Of a stretch of 43,554 nucleotides of DNA, positions 27,148 through 40,475 are shown piece after piece. Both the position numbers and the translations under genes were made by a program. The number at the start of each line of letters is the position of its first letter. The stretch's first letter is position 1. Under the pieces are notes generated by a model. It did not search any database and had not been told where the DNA came from. It saw only the letters and a program-made list of their open reading frames with translations. Source of the DNA: an uncultured Gammaproteobacteria bacterium (GTDB lineage: Bacteria > Pseudomonadota > Gammaproteobacteria > Pseudomonadales > Litorivicinaceae); assembly GCA_913042205.1 (NCBI GenBank), contig CAJWIY010000010.1:1-43554 (forward strand), given 5' to 3'.

Positions 27148-29925
27148 TCATAACCCGCTCAGTTGTTCGATGGTATGAGTGAGTCTCGATTGCGCAATAG
27201 TTTCCTCATCAATGACTTCAGCGACCTCGTCGGGCTCGATGCGATACAAGGGCTGGCCTTTTTGCACGGTAAGACCGTCGCCACGTTCAACGAGAACCTC
27301 GGTCACAGTTCCTGAAAATTCAGCATATTTCTTGTTAAACATTTTCATAACTTCGATGATATACAAGGGGTCGCCGACATCGAAGTGAGTTCCGACCTCG
27401 AGGAAGTGTGGTGCGCCGGGTGTTTCCTGTGCGTAGAACATGCCTCCCGAGACGGCAACGATTTCATTGGTGGATGCAACGGGCGGTGGAACTAATATTT
27501 TTTTGGCGCGTTCTGTGCTCTCAGGATCTTTCAGACAATTAGGAATGCTGATCGTAAGGTTTTCACTCACACTTAAATCGTCAAAACCGACTACCAGTGA
27601 AGATTTAACAACAATCGCAAGCAAATCTAGACCCAACTGAAATCCTTCGTGTGCAGCCAATACTTCCTGCCAGGTTTCTGATTCGATGCCTTTTGGTGCT
27701 TGATTTTTTGTGAGTATCTTTTGCCAGGCGCTCCATTTTTTTGATCCAAGTTGTTGTTCAAGATCTTCATAGAAGCTTAACCCCTGCTCTAGGATGACCC
27801 GATCATGATCCCAGATCACCTCAAGCGCGGGCGCGGTATCTTCATAATCCATATTCAGGTAATGATACAAATCTGCCAACACAATAAGGGGGTTGATATT
27901 CCATTGGAATTTCCCACCCTCAAACGACCACTCTGAGCGTACCTTTGAAAGCCATCCAATTAGCAGATGGGGGTTGTTTGTCACGCGCTTTAATGGGCGA
28001 GTGATCAAGGTTCGCTTTCTTGAAAACACTTCTTTGTGCAATGTTTGCTTGGCGAGATGTTGGAATCCTGCGTCGAGGTCCAGTTTCTTTACTTCCTCGA
28101 ACAAAAGACCAGTCAAAGTGAGGTATGGCTCAATGAACGCTGTGGTTGTCTTCGCGTAGGGATTTTGCGCTAAAAACCAGTGCAGAAGACCATAATGAAA
28201 CTCTAAATTTGTCTGCACATCTTGCCCATCAATCCTCATTTTCCGAAGGACCTCTGCCATCCGCTGGTAGCTAATCAAACGGTCAACTCCGACGGTCAAG
28301 ACCAGAGCAATATTCGAGTCATATGCGCCGGCCAAGGTGTATTTCATAAATGAACTGGTGTCTGGGTTTTTGACACAAATCCCCTGATCGTCTCTGATTT
28401 CATTCTCAACGGGAGCCGACCAATACTCAATCACGCCACCGGCATGCGGTGTTAGCCCAGCACTAGTGGCATTTAAACGCACCTCGACAGAGGCATTCTC
28501 GCGGTTGATGCGGGTGGGTTTCGGTAGCTTCCGTTTGTGCCACGCGATAATTGCCATGACTTCTACCAATGAGTTGACGATGAAGGCGTCAGAGGGGTCG
28601 TCTGGGTTCTCGAAACGAAGACCGTAGCAGAGTTCGCTGACACGATGCTCGACCTGAATACGGGTATTCATTTCCATAAAGTAATGCCGGTCAGCATCAA
28701 CGATACACTCGAAGGTTGCGACTGAATCAAGGCCAACAGCCGTACCAAATCGAACCGCTTCATCTTCCATGCACTCGAGGATTTGTAGATCTGTCTCGAG
28801 TGCATGTCGTTGAGTTGGATGATTTGAAGATTCTGCAAGTATGGTCCGCAGGCTTTCGGTTGTTGTAGAAACCTCGAGCAACTTCTGTTCATGCATCTGA
28901 AGGGAACAATCACGACCACCCAGGGTAACACACCAATCGCCGTTACCAATCACCTGAATTTCTTGATGGCGAGTGGCTTCTATGTTCAATTCTATCAAGA
29001 TATTTTTATTGTCACCGTGACCTGTTGCTTTGACTTCATTTAATATTTCGCGAATTAATGCAGGTACTTTCGCTGATGCATTTTTGACCTGAGTTGCTTG
29101 ATCACCAGTGTAATCTAAAGGAGCAGCCACGATCCGCTGGCCTTTTCCACCTCCGCCACCGATGGCTTTAAGCCTGATACGATTGTTTGGTTGTTTATCA
29201 AACAGTGCTGCCACTTCAATTTCGGCCTGCTTGGCAATTTCATCGATGGTGATGATATCGGTCAAGGCCTCATAACTCGAGGTTAACAATGCTTCCGCCT
29301 GTTCATACTCGGTCGACCCCATGGGTACATCTAGCTGATGGGCTCGGGCAATAGTTTCAAGGCCACCTTCATCATGCGCCTTTGTCAACAGTGTGCGCAC
29401 TGTCAAATTGTCAATACCTGGAACAACAGATACGTTCGAGGTCAGGGCTGCCCGTTTCGCTTCATCTTTCAGACCAGCTTGAAAAACAGTGCGCGAACAC
29501 GGTCCAATGAATATGAGCCCTGCTTCTTCAATTGCGCGCACCAAGCTTTGATCTTCTGCCATAAAGCCGTAACCCGCAAAAATCGAGTTGTGTCCATTAT
29601 CTACAGCGATCTGAATAATTTGCTCAATCCGCTGATCACGCGCTTCCTTAGTTGCACCAGTATAGTCAGGTACTCGGTGAATCCGCGTCGGATCATTGAT
29701 AAGTCGTAGTTCGGGTGCAAGAGCATTCGGGTAGGTGATAGAGTCTTTCTCAGATAACAAAATGCCATATTTAGCACCCATCTCCGTGAGGACATCCATG
29801 ACTTCTTTACGGATCGGTCCACGGCAGATGATCAGGCAGTCGATGTCCTCGCAGGCATATTGCCTAACCCAGGCAGAGTTCGTCTGGGAAAGGCGACGTT
29901 TTTGATGGATCAAGTCTTGGCCCAT
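27148..29925 (-). CDS. Biotin carboxylase/biotin carrier fusion subunit of acyl-CoA carboxylase
   Basis: A 925-aa subunit that carboxylates its own biotin with ATP and bicarbonate. The N-terminal domain (about 28-170) has [10 protein letters not shown] instead of the usual ANRGEIA, and [10 protein letters not shown] instead of HPGYGFLSE. The ATP-grasp motif [14 protein letters not shown] is at 253-266. The catalytic [10 protein letters not shown] is at 418-427. A roughly 300-residue linker follows. The C-terminal biotinyl domain has EVMKM with Lys861 as the attachment site; most carriers have EAMKM. Between VVPG (167-170) and the glycine loop there are about 80 residues rather than about 28, so the ATP-grasp domain carries an insertion. 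It overlaps the carboxyltransferase gene by one base. Propionyl-CoA as substrate is inferred from the operon. Confidence 0.88.
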   Translation of the reverse strand: MGQDLIHQKRRLSQTNSAWVRQYACEDIDCLIICRGPIRKEVMDVLTEMGAKYGILLSEKDSITYPNALAPELRLINDPTRIHRVPDYTGATKEARDQRIEQIIQIAVDNGHNSIFAGYGFMAEDQSLVRAIEEAGLIFIGPCSRTVFQAGLKDEAKRAALTSNVSVVPGIDNLTVRTLLTKAHDEGGLETIARAHQLDVPMGSTEYEQAEALLTSSYEALTDIITIDEIAKQAEIEVAALFDKQPNNRIRLKAIGGGGGKGQRIVAAPLDYTGDQATQVKNASAKVPALIREILNEVKATGHGDNKNILIELNIEATRHQEIQVIGNGDWCVTLGGRDCSLQMHEQKLLEVSTTTESLRTILAESSNHPTQRHALETDLQILECMEDEAVRFGTAVGLDSVATFECIVDADRHYFMEMNTRIQVEHRVSELCYGLRFENPDDPSDAFIVNSLVEVMAIIAWHKRKLPKPTRINRENASVEVRLNATSAGLTPHAGGVIEYWSAPVENEIRDDQGICVKNPDTSSFMKYTLAGAYDSNIALVLTVGVDRLISYQRMAEVLRKMRIDGQDVQTNLEFHYGLLHWFLAQNPYAKTTTAFIEPYLTLTGLLFEEVKKLDLDAGFQHLAKQTLHKEVFSRKRTLITRPLKRVTNNPHLLIGWLSKVRSEWSFEGGKFQWNINPLIVLADLYHYLNMDYEDTAPALEVIWDHDRVILEQGLSFYEDLEQQLGSKKWSAWQKILTKNQAPKGIESETWQEVLAAHEGFQLGLDLLAIVVKSSLVVGFDDLSVSENLTISIPNCLKDPESTERAKKILVPPPVASTNEIVAVSGGMFYAQETPGAPHFLEVGTHFDVGDPLYIIEVMKMFNKKYAEFSGTVTEVLVERGDGLTVQKGQPLYRIEPDEVAEVIDEETIAQSRLTHTIEQLSGL

Positions 29926-31592
29926 TAGTGGAACTCCCTCTGGAGTGCGGCCATTGGTTTTGGCTGGTATGACAAGATGTAATGAAGAAAGTTCTCTCCA
30001 AGCGTTTGCCGCAAGTCTTGAGGCATAACGATCTGACTAATTGAGCCTAGGGAGAGGGCCTCTTTTGGATTCATCAATTCGGTTTCGTAACGTTGCTCCA
30101 TTAGTGCTTCTTGGTTCTTAAGCCAGTTTAAGGCGTCAGGATCACCTCCGGCGGCGCGACCTTTCGCTTCAAGCCGCAGTGATTTCAATTCATCTTTGTA
30201 AACAAACTCTTTCCCAGCCGGACCCATTACAGCGAGACGCGTTGTCGGTAATGCGAATACCATGTCCGCACCAAGTTTATAGTTGTTGAAGGCGGCGTAG
30301 GCGCCACCGAACGCATTTCGAATAATTAGCAAGAATCTTGGCACTCGGAGGTCGATAATTGCGTCAAGCATTGCCCTGCCAGCCTGTACAATACCTCGGC
30401 TCTCTTGGTCGCGACCGGGCAGGAAGCCAGTGGTATCTTCCATGAATAACATCGGAATGTTGTAGAGGTTGCAGAAGCGGATGAAACGCGAATTTTTTAA
30501 CGCAGCATCGATATCAATCTGACCCGAAGAAACAGCTGAATTGTTTGCACAGAAACCAATAACGTGGCCAGCAATTCGTCCGAATGCACAAACGGTGTTA
30601 CGTGCGCGGTTTGGTTGGAATTCATAAAAATCGCCGTGGTCGCAGATTTGTTGGATCATGATAGTCACATCGAGTGGCGTATTGAAACCGCCTGGTGAGT
30701 TGAAGGCACGCTTCAACAGAATGTCAACATCCCAGGTCTTTCGAGTGATTGGGTCTGAGGTTGGCTGAAATGGGGCCATTTTTTCATTATTCGCCGGTAA
30801 GAATTGCAGAAGTTGGCGTACTTTGCGAATAGCCTGTACTTCGTCTTCAACAACATAGTCTGTGACACCCGTCTGACTGTGGACAACAGGACCACCAAGT
30901 TCATCGGGTGTGATGTCTTCACCCAGAACGTTTTTGATTACCGACGGACCGGTTAGACCAAAAAATGTGTCATTGGGTTGAATGACGAATGAACCCTGAC
31001 GCGGAAGGTATGACCCACCCCCTGCGTTGAATCCGAACATACACATGATCGATGGTACGCGACCCGAAATCTCTCGAAGTGCTCGAAATGCCTCTGCATA
31101 ACCATCGAGTCCACCAACACCGGCAGGAACGAAGGCTCCGGCTGAGTCATTTAAACCGACGACTGGGCAGCCAAGTTTGCCCGCGGTCTCAAATAATTGC
31201 GCGAGTTTAGCGCCGTTGGTTGCATCCATTGAGCCCGCTCGAACTGTGAAGTCATGTCCATAAATAGCCACATCACGACCACCCACTTTGGCAAGTGCGG
31301 TGACCAAACTAGCACCGTCAAGATTTGGTCCCCAGTTTTGGAATAAAATAGTTGGTTCGGAGTCAACTAATAGTGTGATTCGTTCCCAAACCGTCATTCG
31401 ATTTTTTTGATGTTGGCGTTCAATGGCAGCGAGCGGGGCACGTTTTGGACGTCGTTGAAGTTCCCAGCCTACTTTTAGTGCTTCCTCATAAATACCCGGT
31501 TCTCGGGCGATTTCGCCTGGAATCTCGAATCGCTTTTCTTTGGGTTCGTGAAAAGGATTGGTGAGGCGGGCGCTTTTGGCAGATCCAATCAT
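29925..31592 (-). CDS. Acyl-CoA carboxylase carboxyltransferase subunit (PccB-like)
   Basis: Transfers CO2 from biotin to an acyl-CoA, probably propionyl-CoA given the neighbours. The 555-aa protein has two crotonase-like halves. The N-half contains [21 protein letters not shown] and the oxyanion-hole [14 protein letters not shown]. The C-half contains [20 protein letters not shown] and [11 protein letters not shown]. Length is slightly above the usual 510-540 because of an N-terminal extension of about 50 residues. The start ATG at 31592 follows AAGGA ten bases upstream and lies inside a 17-base palindrome. It is the first gene of the carboxylase-mutase-meaB operon. Confidence 0.92.
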   Translation of the reverse strand: MIGSAKSARLTNPFHEPKEKRFEIPGEIAREPGIYEEALKVGWELQRRPKRAPLAAIERQHQKNRMTVWERITLLVDSEPTILFQNWGPNLDGASLVTALAKVGGRDVAIYGHDFTVRAGSMDATNGAKLAQLFETAGKLGCPVVGLNDSAGAFVPAGVGGLDGYAEAFRALREISGRVPSIMCMFGFNAGGGSYLPRQGSFVIQPNDTFFGLTGPSVIKNVLGEDITPDELGGPVVHSQTGVTDYVVEDEVQAIRKVRQLLQFLPANNEKMAPFQPTSDPITRKTWDVDILLKRAFNSPGGFNTPLDVTIMIQQICDHGDFYEFQPNRARNTVCAFGRIAGHVIGFCANNSAVSSGQIDIDAALKNSRFIRFCNLYNIPMLFMEDTTGFLPGRDQESRGIVQAGRAMLDAIIDLRVPRFLLIIRNAFGGAYAAFNNYKLGADMVFALPTTRLAVMGPAGKEFVYKDELKSLRLEAKGRAAGGDPDALNWLKNQEALMEQRYETELMNPKEALSLGSISQIVMPQDLRQTLGENFLHYILSYQPKPMAALQREFH

Positions 31593-31603
31593 GATTCATG
31601 ATT
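31587..31603. promoter_or_regulatory. 17-base palindrome over the start codon of the carboxyltransferase gene
   Basis: AATCATGA-T-TCATGATT (31587-31603) is perfectly symmetrical around one base and covers the ATG at 31592. It may be an operator or, in RNA, a small hairpin hiding the start codon. A second hairpin, GCACA-TAAGT-TGTGC (31659-31673), lies upstream, with a minus-strand TTGCAC/CATGAT pair of boxes around it as a weak promoter candidate. No regulator is assigned. Confidence 0.4.
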
Positions 31604-31761
31604 CCTTATTCGTCTTCGTCCTATTCGCGTATTTTGTCAATGACTATCATGATGCATCGCACATAAGTTGTGCAAAATGACTTTCGTAGAACAGATCAGA
31701 GCGATGACTGACGTGGTCCGATGTTTCGATTTCTCTGTGTGTTCATGTTCGTGATAAAAAC

Positions 31762-32574
31762 TTACTCGATACTGATCCATATCGGACAGTGGTCTGATGG
31801 TTTTTCCATTGCTCTGAGCGTGTAGTCGATACCGCAATCGTTCATTCGCGCCAATAGGGGTTGTGAGACGAGGATATGATCGATTCTGAGACCGCGCTTC
31901 GGGTCATCTTCAAACCCTCGGGAACGGTAGTCAAACCAGCTATAACGATCCGAGGTGTTGGGGTTGACGGATCGCCAGCTATCAGTCAGTCCCCAATTTA
32001 TTAATGCCTCAAACCATCCGCGTTCCTCGGGTAAGAAAGAACTCTTGCCTGTCCGTAGCCAACGCTTTTTGGCATCCTCGGTGATCCCGATATCCTGATC
32101 CAATGGTGCTACGTTAAAGTCACCCATCACAACAATATTATCGTCTGGCGAGTATTCGTTCTTAAGTGTGTTGACAAGGTCACCGTAAAAGGCCGCCTTC
32201 GCAGGGAATTTCACCGGATGATCACGCGATTCACCCTGAGGGAAATACCCGTTAAATATGGTTACTTCAGTGCCATCAGCGAGCGAATAAACGCCACGGA
32301 TCATTCGTCGTTGGGCATCCGCTGAGTCAGTTATGTAGCCTCTGGTAATGTTTAATGGTTCAGGCTTTGATGCCAGTGCGACACCGTAATGTCCCTTCTG
32401 TCCGTGGGTGTCAAAGCGATAGTTCAGGAATTCGAGATCCTCATATGGGAAATGTTCATCTGCAACTTTGACCTCCTGTAGCCCAATAATGTCAGGGTTG
32501 AGGTGGTCTTTGAGGGCTTCGAGTTGATGAATTCGGGCACGAATTCCGTTGATATTGAAAGAAACGATTTTCAT
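31762..32574 (-). CDS. xthA: Exodeoxyribonuclease III (AP endonuclease)
   Basis: Repairs abasic sites and 3' blocking ends in DNA. The 270-aa length, counted from MKIVSFNINGIRAR, is that of E. coli ExoIII (268 aa). Catalytic and metal motifs are IGLQEVKV, the NGYFPQG loop, GDFNVAP and the terminal SDHCPIW with the catalytic Asp-His. The ATG at 32574 is chosen because the family N-terminus starts exactly there; an in-frame start at 32712 would run through the divergent sixA gene. It is divergent from sixA with a 55-base gap. Confidence 0.95.
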   Translation of the reverse strand: MKIVSFNINGIRARIHQLEALKDHLNPDIIGLQEVKVADEHFPYEDLEFLNYRFDTHGQKGHYGVALASKPEPLNITRGYITDSADAQRRMIRGVYSLADGTEVTIFNGYFPQGESRDHPVKFPAKAAFYGDLVNTLKNEYSPDDNIVVMGDFNVAPLDQDIGITEDAKKRWLRTGKSSFLPEERGWFEALINWGLTDSWRSVNPNTSDRYSWFDYRSRGFEDDPKRGLRIDHILVSQPLLARMNDCGIDYTLRAMEKPSDHCPIWISIE

Positions 32575-32629
32575 AGGGTCTTTTCTGCTTGTGTTTGGCC
32601 GCATACTATCAGACCTAAGGAGAGGCTCA

Positions 32630-33097
32630 ATGCACATCATTTTAATGCGCCATGGTGAGGCGGTTCCATTTGCACCAAATGATGCGGATCGTACTTTGAC
32701 ACCAAACGGCACGTCGCAGGCGACGAATACTGGATCCCAATTGAAGAGAGGTGGTTGGAGTCCAGAGGCTGTCTACTGTTCAACTCTGATCCGGGCACGG
32801 CAGACGGCTGAATTGGTGATTGATGCGATGCGACTGGACGTGATAGCAAACACCGTTGAGGGCATAACGCCGGAGGATGACTGGGTAGATGCTATGACCG
32901 TGATTGAAGACCGTGCGTCTAATAATGGCCTGTTTGTGTTTCACCAGCCGATTTTGACGCAGATTGTTGGTCATCTCACCGAGGGCGAACCTCGGTATGT
33001 TGGTCATCCACAGGCTGTCCCCGCGACTGCCTACATACTTCAACTGGATGCCTTCCTTCCTGGTGTCGCAACGCTCGTGGGGTCCTATCAACCCTAA
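32630..33097 (+). CDS. sixA: Phosphohistidine phosphatase SixA
   Basis: A 155-aa histidine phosphatase of the phosphoglycerate mutase superfamily. The catalytic RHG motif is Arg7-His8-Gly9 (IILMRHGEA). The second family block, VYCSTLIRARQTAELV, and the late His in FVFHQP are also present. E. coli SixA removes phosphate from phosphohistidine domains such as those of ArcB and the PTS-Ntr system. AAGGAG stands seven bases before the ATG. An upstream in-frame start at 32549 lies inside xthA and is rejected. It is joined to the hydrolase gene by TAATG. Confidence 0.9.
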   Translation: MHIILMRHGEAVPFAPNDADRTLTPNGTSQATNTGSQLKRGGWSPEAVYCSTLIRARQTAELVIDAMRLDVIANTVEGITPEDDWVDAMTVIEDRASNNGLFVFHQPILTQIVGHLTEGEPRYVGHPQAVPATAYILQLDAFLPGVATLVGSYQP

Positions 33098-33939
33098 TGT
33101 CAGAGCCGGCTCGTTTTCAAATCTCAGGATCGTCGTTTCAGGGGCTTTGTTTTGGCCCGGAGGACGGTCATCAGGTATTGGCGCTCCATGGTTGGCTAGA
33201 TAACGCCGCATCATTTAAACGAATCGCACCGTTTTTGGCTGGTTGTCGTGTGGTAGCAATTGATCAGCGTGGACATGGTTTAACCGATCATCTACGTCGG
33301 CCATATCACATCTGGGATGGAGTGCCGGACGTGATCGGGGTGCTTGAGGCTCTTGGCTGGGACCGGGCGATTCTACTTGGTCATTCTATGGGTGCAGCTG
33401 TAGCAACACTGTTCGCGGGCACTTATCCGGACCGTGTTCAACAGCTCTGGCTACTCGAGGGGCTAGGGCCTTGGACTTATTCAGACGGTGAAGCGCCTGA
33501 TCAGCTGAGGGAGTCCACAGAACGCTTGAAGCAGATGGAAGATCGGCAACCCCCGCTATATGAGTCGATCGACCAAGCTATTGACGCGCGTGTCCGGGGT
33601 GGATTGCTGCCACTGACCCGGGCTGCTGCGGATCCAATCGTCCGTCGTGGGCTTATCAGGAACTCGGAGGGTTGGACCTGGGCATCGGATAAGTTTTTGA
33701 CTTTGCCTCCTTTGTTTCGGATGGATGAACAGCAAATTCGCGTGTTTATTGAACGCCTTAACATGCCAGTATCGCTGGCCGTGGGCGATACGGGATTTTT
33801 TAGGGATCCCTCATTTCTACCGGCGCGAATTGAACTTTGTCGGGACATTAGGGTGGAAACTTTCGAAGGTGGACACCATCTTCATCTTGAAGGCGCGGAG
33901 GAAGCAATCGCGCGATGGTTTTTGGAGAGGCTTTCTTAA
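33097..33939 (+). CDS. Alpha/beta hydrolase
   Basis: A 280-aa alpha/beta-fold hydrolase. The nucleophile elbow is GHSMGAAVA with Ser97. The oxyanion region HGWLDNAASF lies upstream, and the late GGHHLHLEG supplies the probable catalytic His. Neither a signal peptide nor a membrane segment is seen, so the protein is expected in the cytoplasm. It overlaps sixA by one base, and the DUF4892 gene follows after two bases. Its substrate is not deducible. Genes of this type commonly accompany DUF4892 in Pseudomonas. Confidence 0.88.
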   Translation: MSEPARFQISGSSFQGLCFGPEDGHQVLALHGWLDNAASFKRIAPFLAGCRVVAIDQRGHGLTDHLRRPYHIWDGVPDVIGVLEALGWDRAILLGHSMGAAVATLFAGTYPDRVQQLWLLEGLGPWTYSDGEAPDQLRESTERLKQMEDRQPPLYESIDQAIDARVRGGLLPLTRAAADPIVRRGLIRNSEGWTWASDKFLTLPPLFRMDEQQIRVFIERLNMPVSLAVGDTGFFRDPSFLPARIELCRDIRVETFEGGHHLHLEGAEEAIARWFLERLS

Positions 33940-33941
33940 TA

Positions 33942-34820
33942 ATGAAGATCTGGATTTTATTGGGTTCGATGATGCTGTCGCAGCTGTCTCTTTCTGCCGA
34001 TGTCCCCGGATCGTCTGACCTTCCCGAGGTTAAAAGACCCTCCGGATCTGAGATCATTCGATACGCTGAAGGCACTCAGTCAGCTATTCGTTTCCCATTA
34101 GAGCGAGTTGAGCGTGTCAATAATCGTTTGGTGATTGATGATGAGCTTGACGTCGAAGGTCATGTAATCGACATCACCTACGAGTTGGGTCCGAGGGAAG
34201 ATTATGCTATCTACATGAACACGCTCGAATCCGGTCTGAGGCAGACGGGGGCAGAGATATTATTTTCATGTGAGAGTCGGGGTTGTGGTGTGAGTGGGCT
34301 CTGGGCCAACTCGCTATTTAAGGTTCGTGAACTCTATGGTCCGAATGGTAACCAGATCTATTTCGCCGTTAAACTCGCTGGCGACACTCCACGCTATTTA
34401 TCAGCTTATGGCATTGAGCGGGGAAACCGTCGCCAGTACGTTCATGTCCGGCTGGTTGCGCCGGGGATCGAGCAGCCGGGATTTCAAGGTGCCCAAATTT
34501 TGTTGGCTGATGGTCGTGTGATACTACCGGTATCTTTTGCGGGTAACCGAGTTAGTCCTGAAAGTCGCGCTAAGATTATTGATATTGCGGCTGATCTGCA
34601 ATCCTTAAACCCGGAAGACTTTGCCGTGGTTGCCTATCGAGCAGTAACACCGAGTGGAACGCTGGATGATGCTATTGATCAGTCCGCAGCACGGGCAGAG
34701 CACGTGCGGGTGTTACTTTCTGACGCTGGGTTACCAATACGCAGCGCTTATGGATTGGGCCCTCTCGTCGCGCCTGAGGGGTTATCTCCTGACCGCGTGG
34801 AGATTGTAAAATTTCGTTAG
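33942..34820 (+). CDS. DUF4892 protein with OmpA-like C-terminal domain, exported
   Basis: From ATG 33942 the protein has 292 aa and starts with a signal peptide (MKIWILLGSMMLSQLSLSA, cleavage likely before DVPG). The central part matches the DUF4892 family as I know it (GSEIIRYAEG, YELGPREDYAIYMNTLE, CESRGCGVSG with a likely disulfide pair and a conserved SLFKVRELYG). The last 100 residues resemble a degenerate OmpA/MotB-type domain (ILPVSFAGNRVSPESRAKI and AARAEHVRVLLSDAGLP). Such domains can bind peptidoglycan. The protein is therefore probably periplasmic or outer-membrane associated, with function unknown. A longer start at 33915 has no benefit. Confidence 0.8.
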   Translation: MKIWILLGSMMLSQLSLSADVPGSSDLPEVKRPSGSEIIRYAEGTQSAIRFPLERVERVNNRLVIDDELDVEGHVIDITYELGPREDYAIYMNTLESGLRQTGAEILFSCESRGCGVSGLWANSLFKVRELYGPNGNQIYFAVKLAGDTPRYLSAYGIERGNRRQYVHVRLVAPGIEQPGFQGAQILLADGRVILPVSFAGNRVSPESRAKIIDIAADLQSLNPEDFAVVAYRAVTPSGTLDDAIDQSAARAEHVRVLLSDAGLPIRSAYGLGPLVAPEGLSPDRVEIVKFR

Positions 34821-34849
34821 CCACGTCGCTTTAACGAGTAGACTCTCTT

Positions 34850-35500
34850 ATGAAAATGATTGGACCCATGGATGACGGAACCTCTAGTCAGGGGGCTCGC
34901 GAAATTCTCGATTACTGGTTTATTGAATACGCCCTGGGTGATCTTGCTAAAAAGCAGGAAAATCGCTGGTTCACCGGTGGTCCTGAGATTGATCGAGAAA
35001 TCGGGCAGCGGTTTGGTCACCGTGTTGAGCTCGCGCTTGCAGGTGGCCTGAAAGATTGGGAAGGTGAGCCGGGTAGTCGTCTGGCTCTTATTATTTTACT
35101 TGATCAATTTACGCGGAACATTTTCAGAGGAACCCCGCGCGCTTTTGCCGGGGACCCGCGCGCTGCCAAGTTGGCGAGACGTGGCCAGATAATGGACATG
35201 TTTAGGGGGCTTCCACTGATTCAGAGGGTATTTGCGCTAATGCCCTTGGAACATAGCGAGCTCCTTTCGGATCAGGCGTTGTGTGTTAAGGAGATGGCTC
35301 GCTTGTATCAACTCGCATCAGACGAGGATAAGCCCAGATTTCAGTCATTTGTGGAGTATGCCCAAGAGCATAAGGCGATTATCGAACGTTTTGGTCGATT
35401 TCCCCACCGAAATGAGGCACTTTCTCGTGTTTCAACCGAAAATGAACGACGTTTTTTAGTTGGTGCAAAAACTTACGGGCAGAGTAAATCGGTAACCTGA
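34850..35500 (+). CDS. DUF924 family protein
   Basis: A 216-aa member of DUF924, an alpha-helical TPR-like family of unknown function. It has the family marks EILDYWF at the start, LALIILLDQFTRNIFRG, a DPRAAKLARRG block, and late on FVEYAQEHKAIIERFGRFPHRNEALSR. No signal peptide or membrane segment is visible. It lies 29 bases after the DUF4892 gene and ends the sixA-hydrolase-DUF4892-DUF924 row. The start ATG at 34850 has no strong ribosome binding site. The next ATG (Met3) is close. Confidence 0.9.
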   Translation: MKMIGPMDDGTSSQGAREILDYWFIEYALGDLAKKQENRWFTGGPEIDREIGQRFGHRVELALAGGLKDWEGEPGSRLALIILLDQFTRNIFRGTPRAFAGDPRAAKLARRGQIMDMFRGLPLIQRVFALMPLEHSELLSDQALCVKEMARLYQLASDEDKPRFQSFVEYAQEHKAIIERFGRFPHRNEALSRVSTENERRFLVGAKTYGQSKSVT

Positions 35501-35554
35501 CAATTCACTTACCTTGCTATTGATAAAATTATTGAAAGGGTGGCAGCCACGGCA

Positions 35555-35626
35555 ATTTCCCGAAAGATGGGTGGAGTCGGATTTTAGACCAAGCTGCGTG
35601 AGCGATAGCTTGAGCCCTCGGGAAAT
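35555..35626. terminator. Inverted repeats in the convergent DUF924/GNAT gap (possible terminator)
   Basis: ATTTCCCGA (35555-35563) and TCGGGAAAT (35618-35626) are perfect 9-base inverted repeats. Between them lies a smaller hairpin, CAAGCT (35590-35595)/AGCTTG (35607-35612). The odd palindrome GTGGCAGCCAC precedes them at 35540. The location between two converging genes suits a two-way terminator, but there is no clear T-run, so the call is weak. Confidence 0.3.
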
Positions 35627-36276
35627 CTTAGAAATCATGAGGTGATTCCAATGGGATTTGAACCTCGCCCTCGGGGATTTGCAGAATCAGGGTATTTGCT
35701 CCGTGAGAGGCGGCATAAAAACAGAGCCGCGGTGTGAGCCAGCTCGCATCCTCTTCCGATAATCTAGGGATAGCTATTCGCGTTTCTTTGTGCGAGGTCT
35801 GCGGTTCGATTGCCACTAAAAGGTCTGGAGTGTCAAAACGCAGAGATTCAGCGTCGAGGGGCATCAAAGTTTTTTCATGATCCCCAGTTAGCGTCATAGT
35901 TCGATGTGGGATACCAGCATCATCAAAGATGGGCCCTTCAGGCAGAAATCCGTGGCTCGCATAAAAACCCATGGCACTGATCTGTGCGCCAAGAGTTGGC
36001 ACATTTCCAGCCTCGTGAATCCTCGTTATTGCGAATCGCAGAAGTCTGCTGCCTACGTTTCTGTGACGGATTTCCTTAACCACCGCCATGCGTCCGATCT
36101 TCTTTAGAGCGACTATCCGCGCGCAACCGACGGCTCTATCACTGCGCTGCGCGAGTATGTGGATTGCAGTTTGATCCGCGGGATCCCACTCGTCTAATGG
36201 GTCAATTCCTTGCTCTTCAATAAAGACCTGAGTCCGGATCGACTGCAGTGCTTTCTGAGAATCGGCCCAGGTTACT

Positions 36277-39392
<3,116 letters not shown>

Positions 39393-39396
<4 letters not shown>

Positions 39397-40475
39397 GCCA
39401 GGGCTTCCTCGATCACAGCGCCACCCAGACAAATCTCTCCATCATAGATCACGACGGATTGCCCCGGCGTGACAGCACGTTCTGGTTCGGCAAAGATTAT
39501 ATGAAGATTATCACCATCCGTTTCAATTGCGCATGGCGCATCAATTGATCTGTACCGGACCTTGGCAGAATACAGGCCGGGAAGCTCGGGCGGCTCTCCA
39601 ATCCAATTAATTTGGCTTGCCAGAAGACCTTTTGCGAAGAGTGTGGGGTGGTCTACTCCCTGAACCACAATCAGATCATTTGTTTTCAAATGTTTAGCTG
39701 CGACAAACCAAGGCGCATCCGGATAATTTTTAATTCCACCAATACCAATCCCTTGGCGTTGGCCGAGGGTATAAAACATCAGCCCGTCGTGGCGACCAAT
39801 AACGTCTCCCGAAGCGGTAACGATATTGCCTGGCTCTGGCTTAACGTAGTTTTTTAAGAAATCACGGAAGCGACGTTCGCCGATAAAGCAGATCCCAGTG
39901 GAATCCTTTTTTCGTGCGTTAACAAAGCCTTGACTTTCAGCAATCTCACGCACGCTTGTTTTTAAAAGATTACCGAGGGGAAATAATGATGCCTTGACTT
40001 GTTCTTCCGTTAATGCCCATAGGAAATAGCTCTGGTCCTTCGTGCGATCGATGCCACGGTAGAGTGGATTTTTAGCATCAACGCGCCTCACGTAGTGGCC
40101 GGTTGCAATCAGATCGGCCCCTAAGGTGCGGGCATAGTCGAGAAAAGCACGAAACTTGATTTCTCGGTTACACAATATATCGGGATTTGGTGTGCGACCG
40201 GCATTGACCTCGGACAAGAAGTTTTCAAAAACGTTGTCCCAGTACTCTGCAGCAAAATTGACTTGATGCAGCTCAATGCTGAGTGTGTCTGCGACTTGTT
40301 TGGCATCTTTTAAGTCTTCAATTGCGGTACAGTACTGAGTTTCATCATCCTCATCCCAATTTTTCATGAACATGCCACTAACTTCGTAGCCTTGTTTTTT
40401 TAGAAGGTATGCGGTGACGGAGGAGTCAACGCCTCCTGACATCCCGACGATAACTTTGCTGTCTCGTTTTCGCAT
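39393..40475 (-). CDS. mnmA: tRNA-uridine 2-sulfurtransferase MnmA
   Basis: Thiolates U34 of tRNA-Lys, Glu and Gln. The P-loop [15 protein letters not shown] lies near the N-terminus. The two catalytic cysteines are in [12 protein letters not shown] and [13 protein letters not shown]. The ending with [13 protein letters not shown] is typical. Length is 360 aa from ATG 40475. A GTG directly before it (40478) is an equal alternative. Its 5' end overlaps the 3' end of rluE by about 50 bases, and its stop overlaps the hflD start. Confidence 0.96.

Noticed and set aside
31637-31837. 66-codon minus-strand frame between xthA and the carboxyltransferase gene
   Set aside because: It overlaps xthA, has no family signature and has a skewed composition. 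Considered chance.
35514-35645. 44-codon plus-strand frame from TTG in the DUF924/GNAT gap
   Set aside because: It has no ribosome binding site and runs antisense into the GNAT gene. The inverted repeats there explain the region better.
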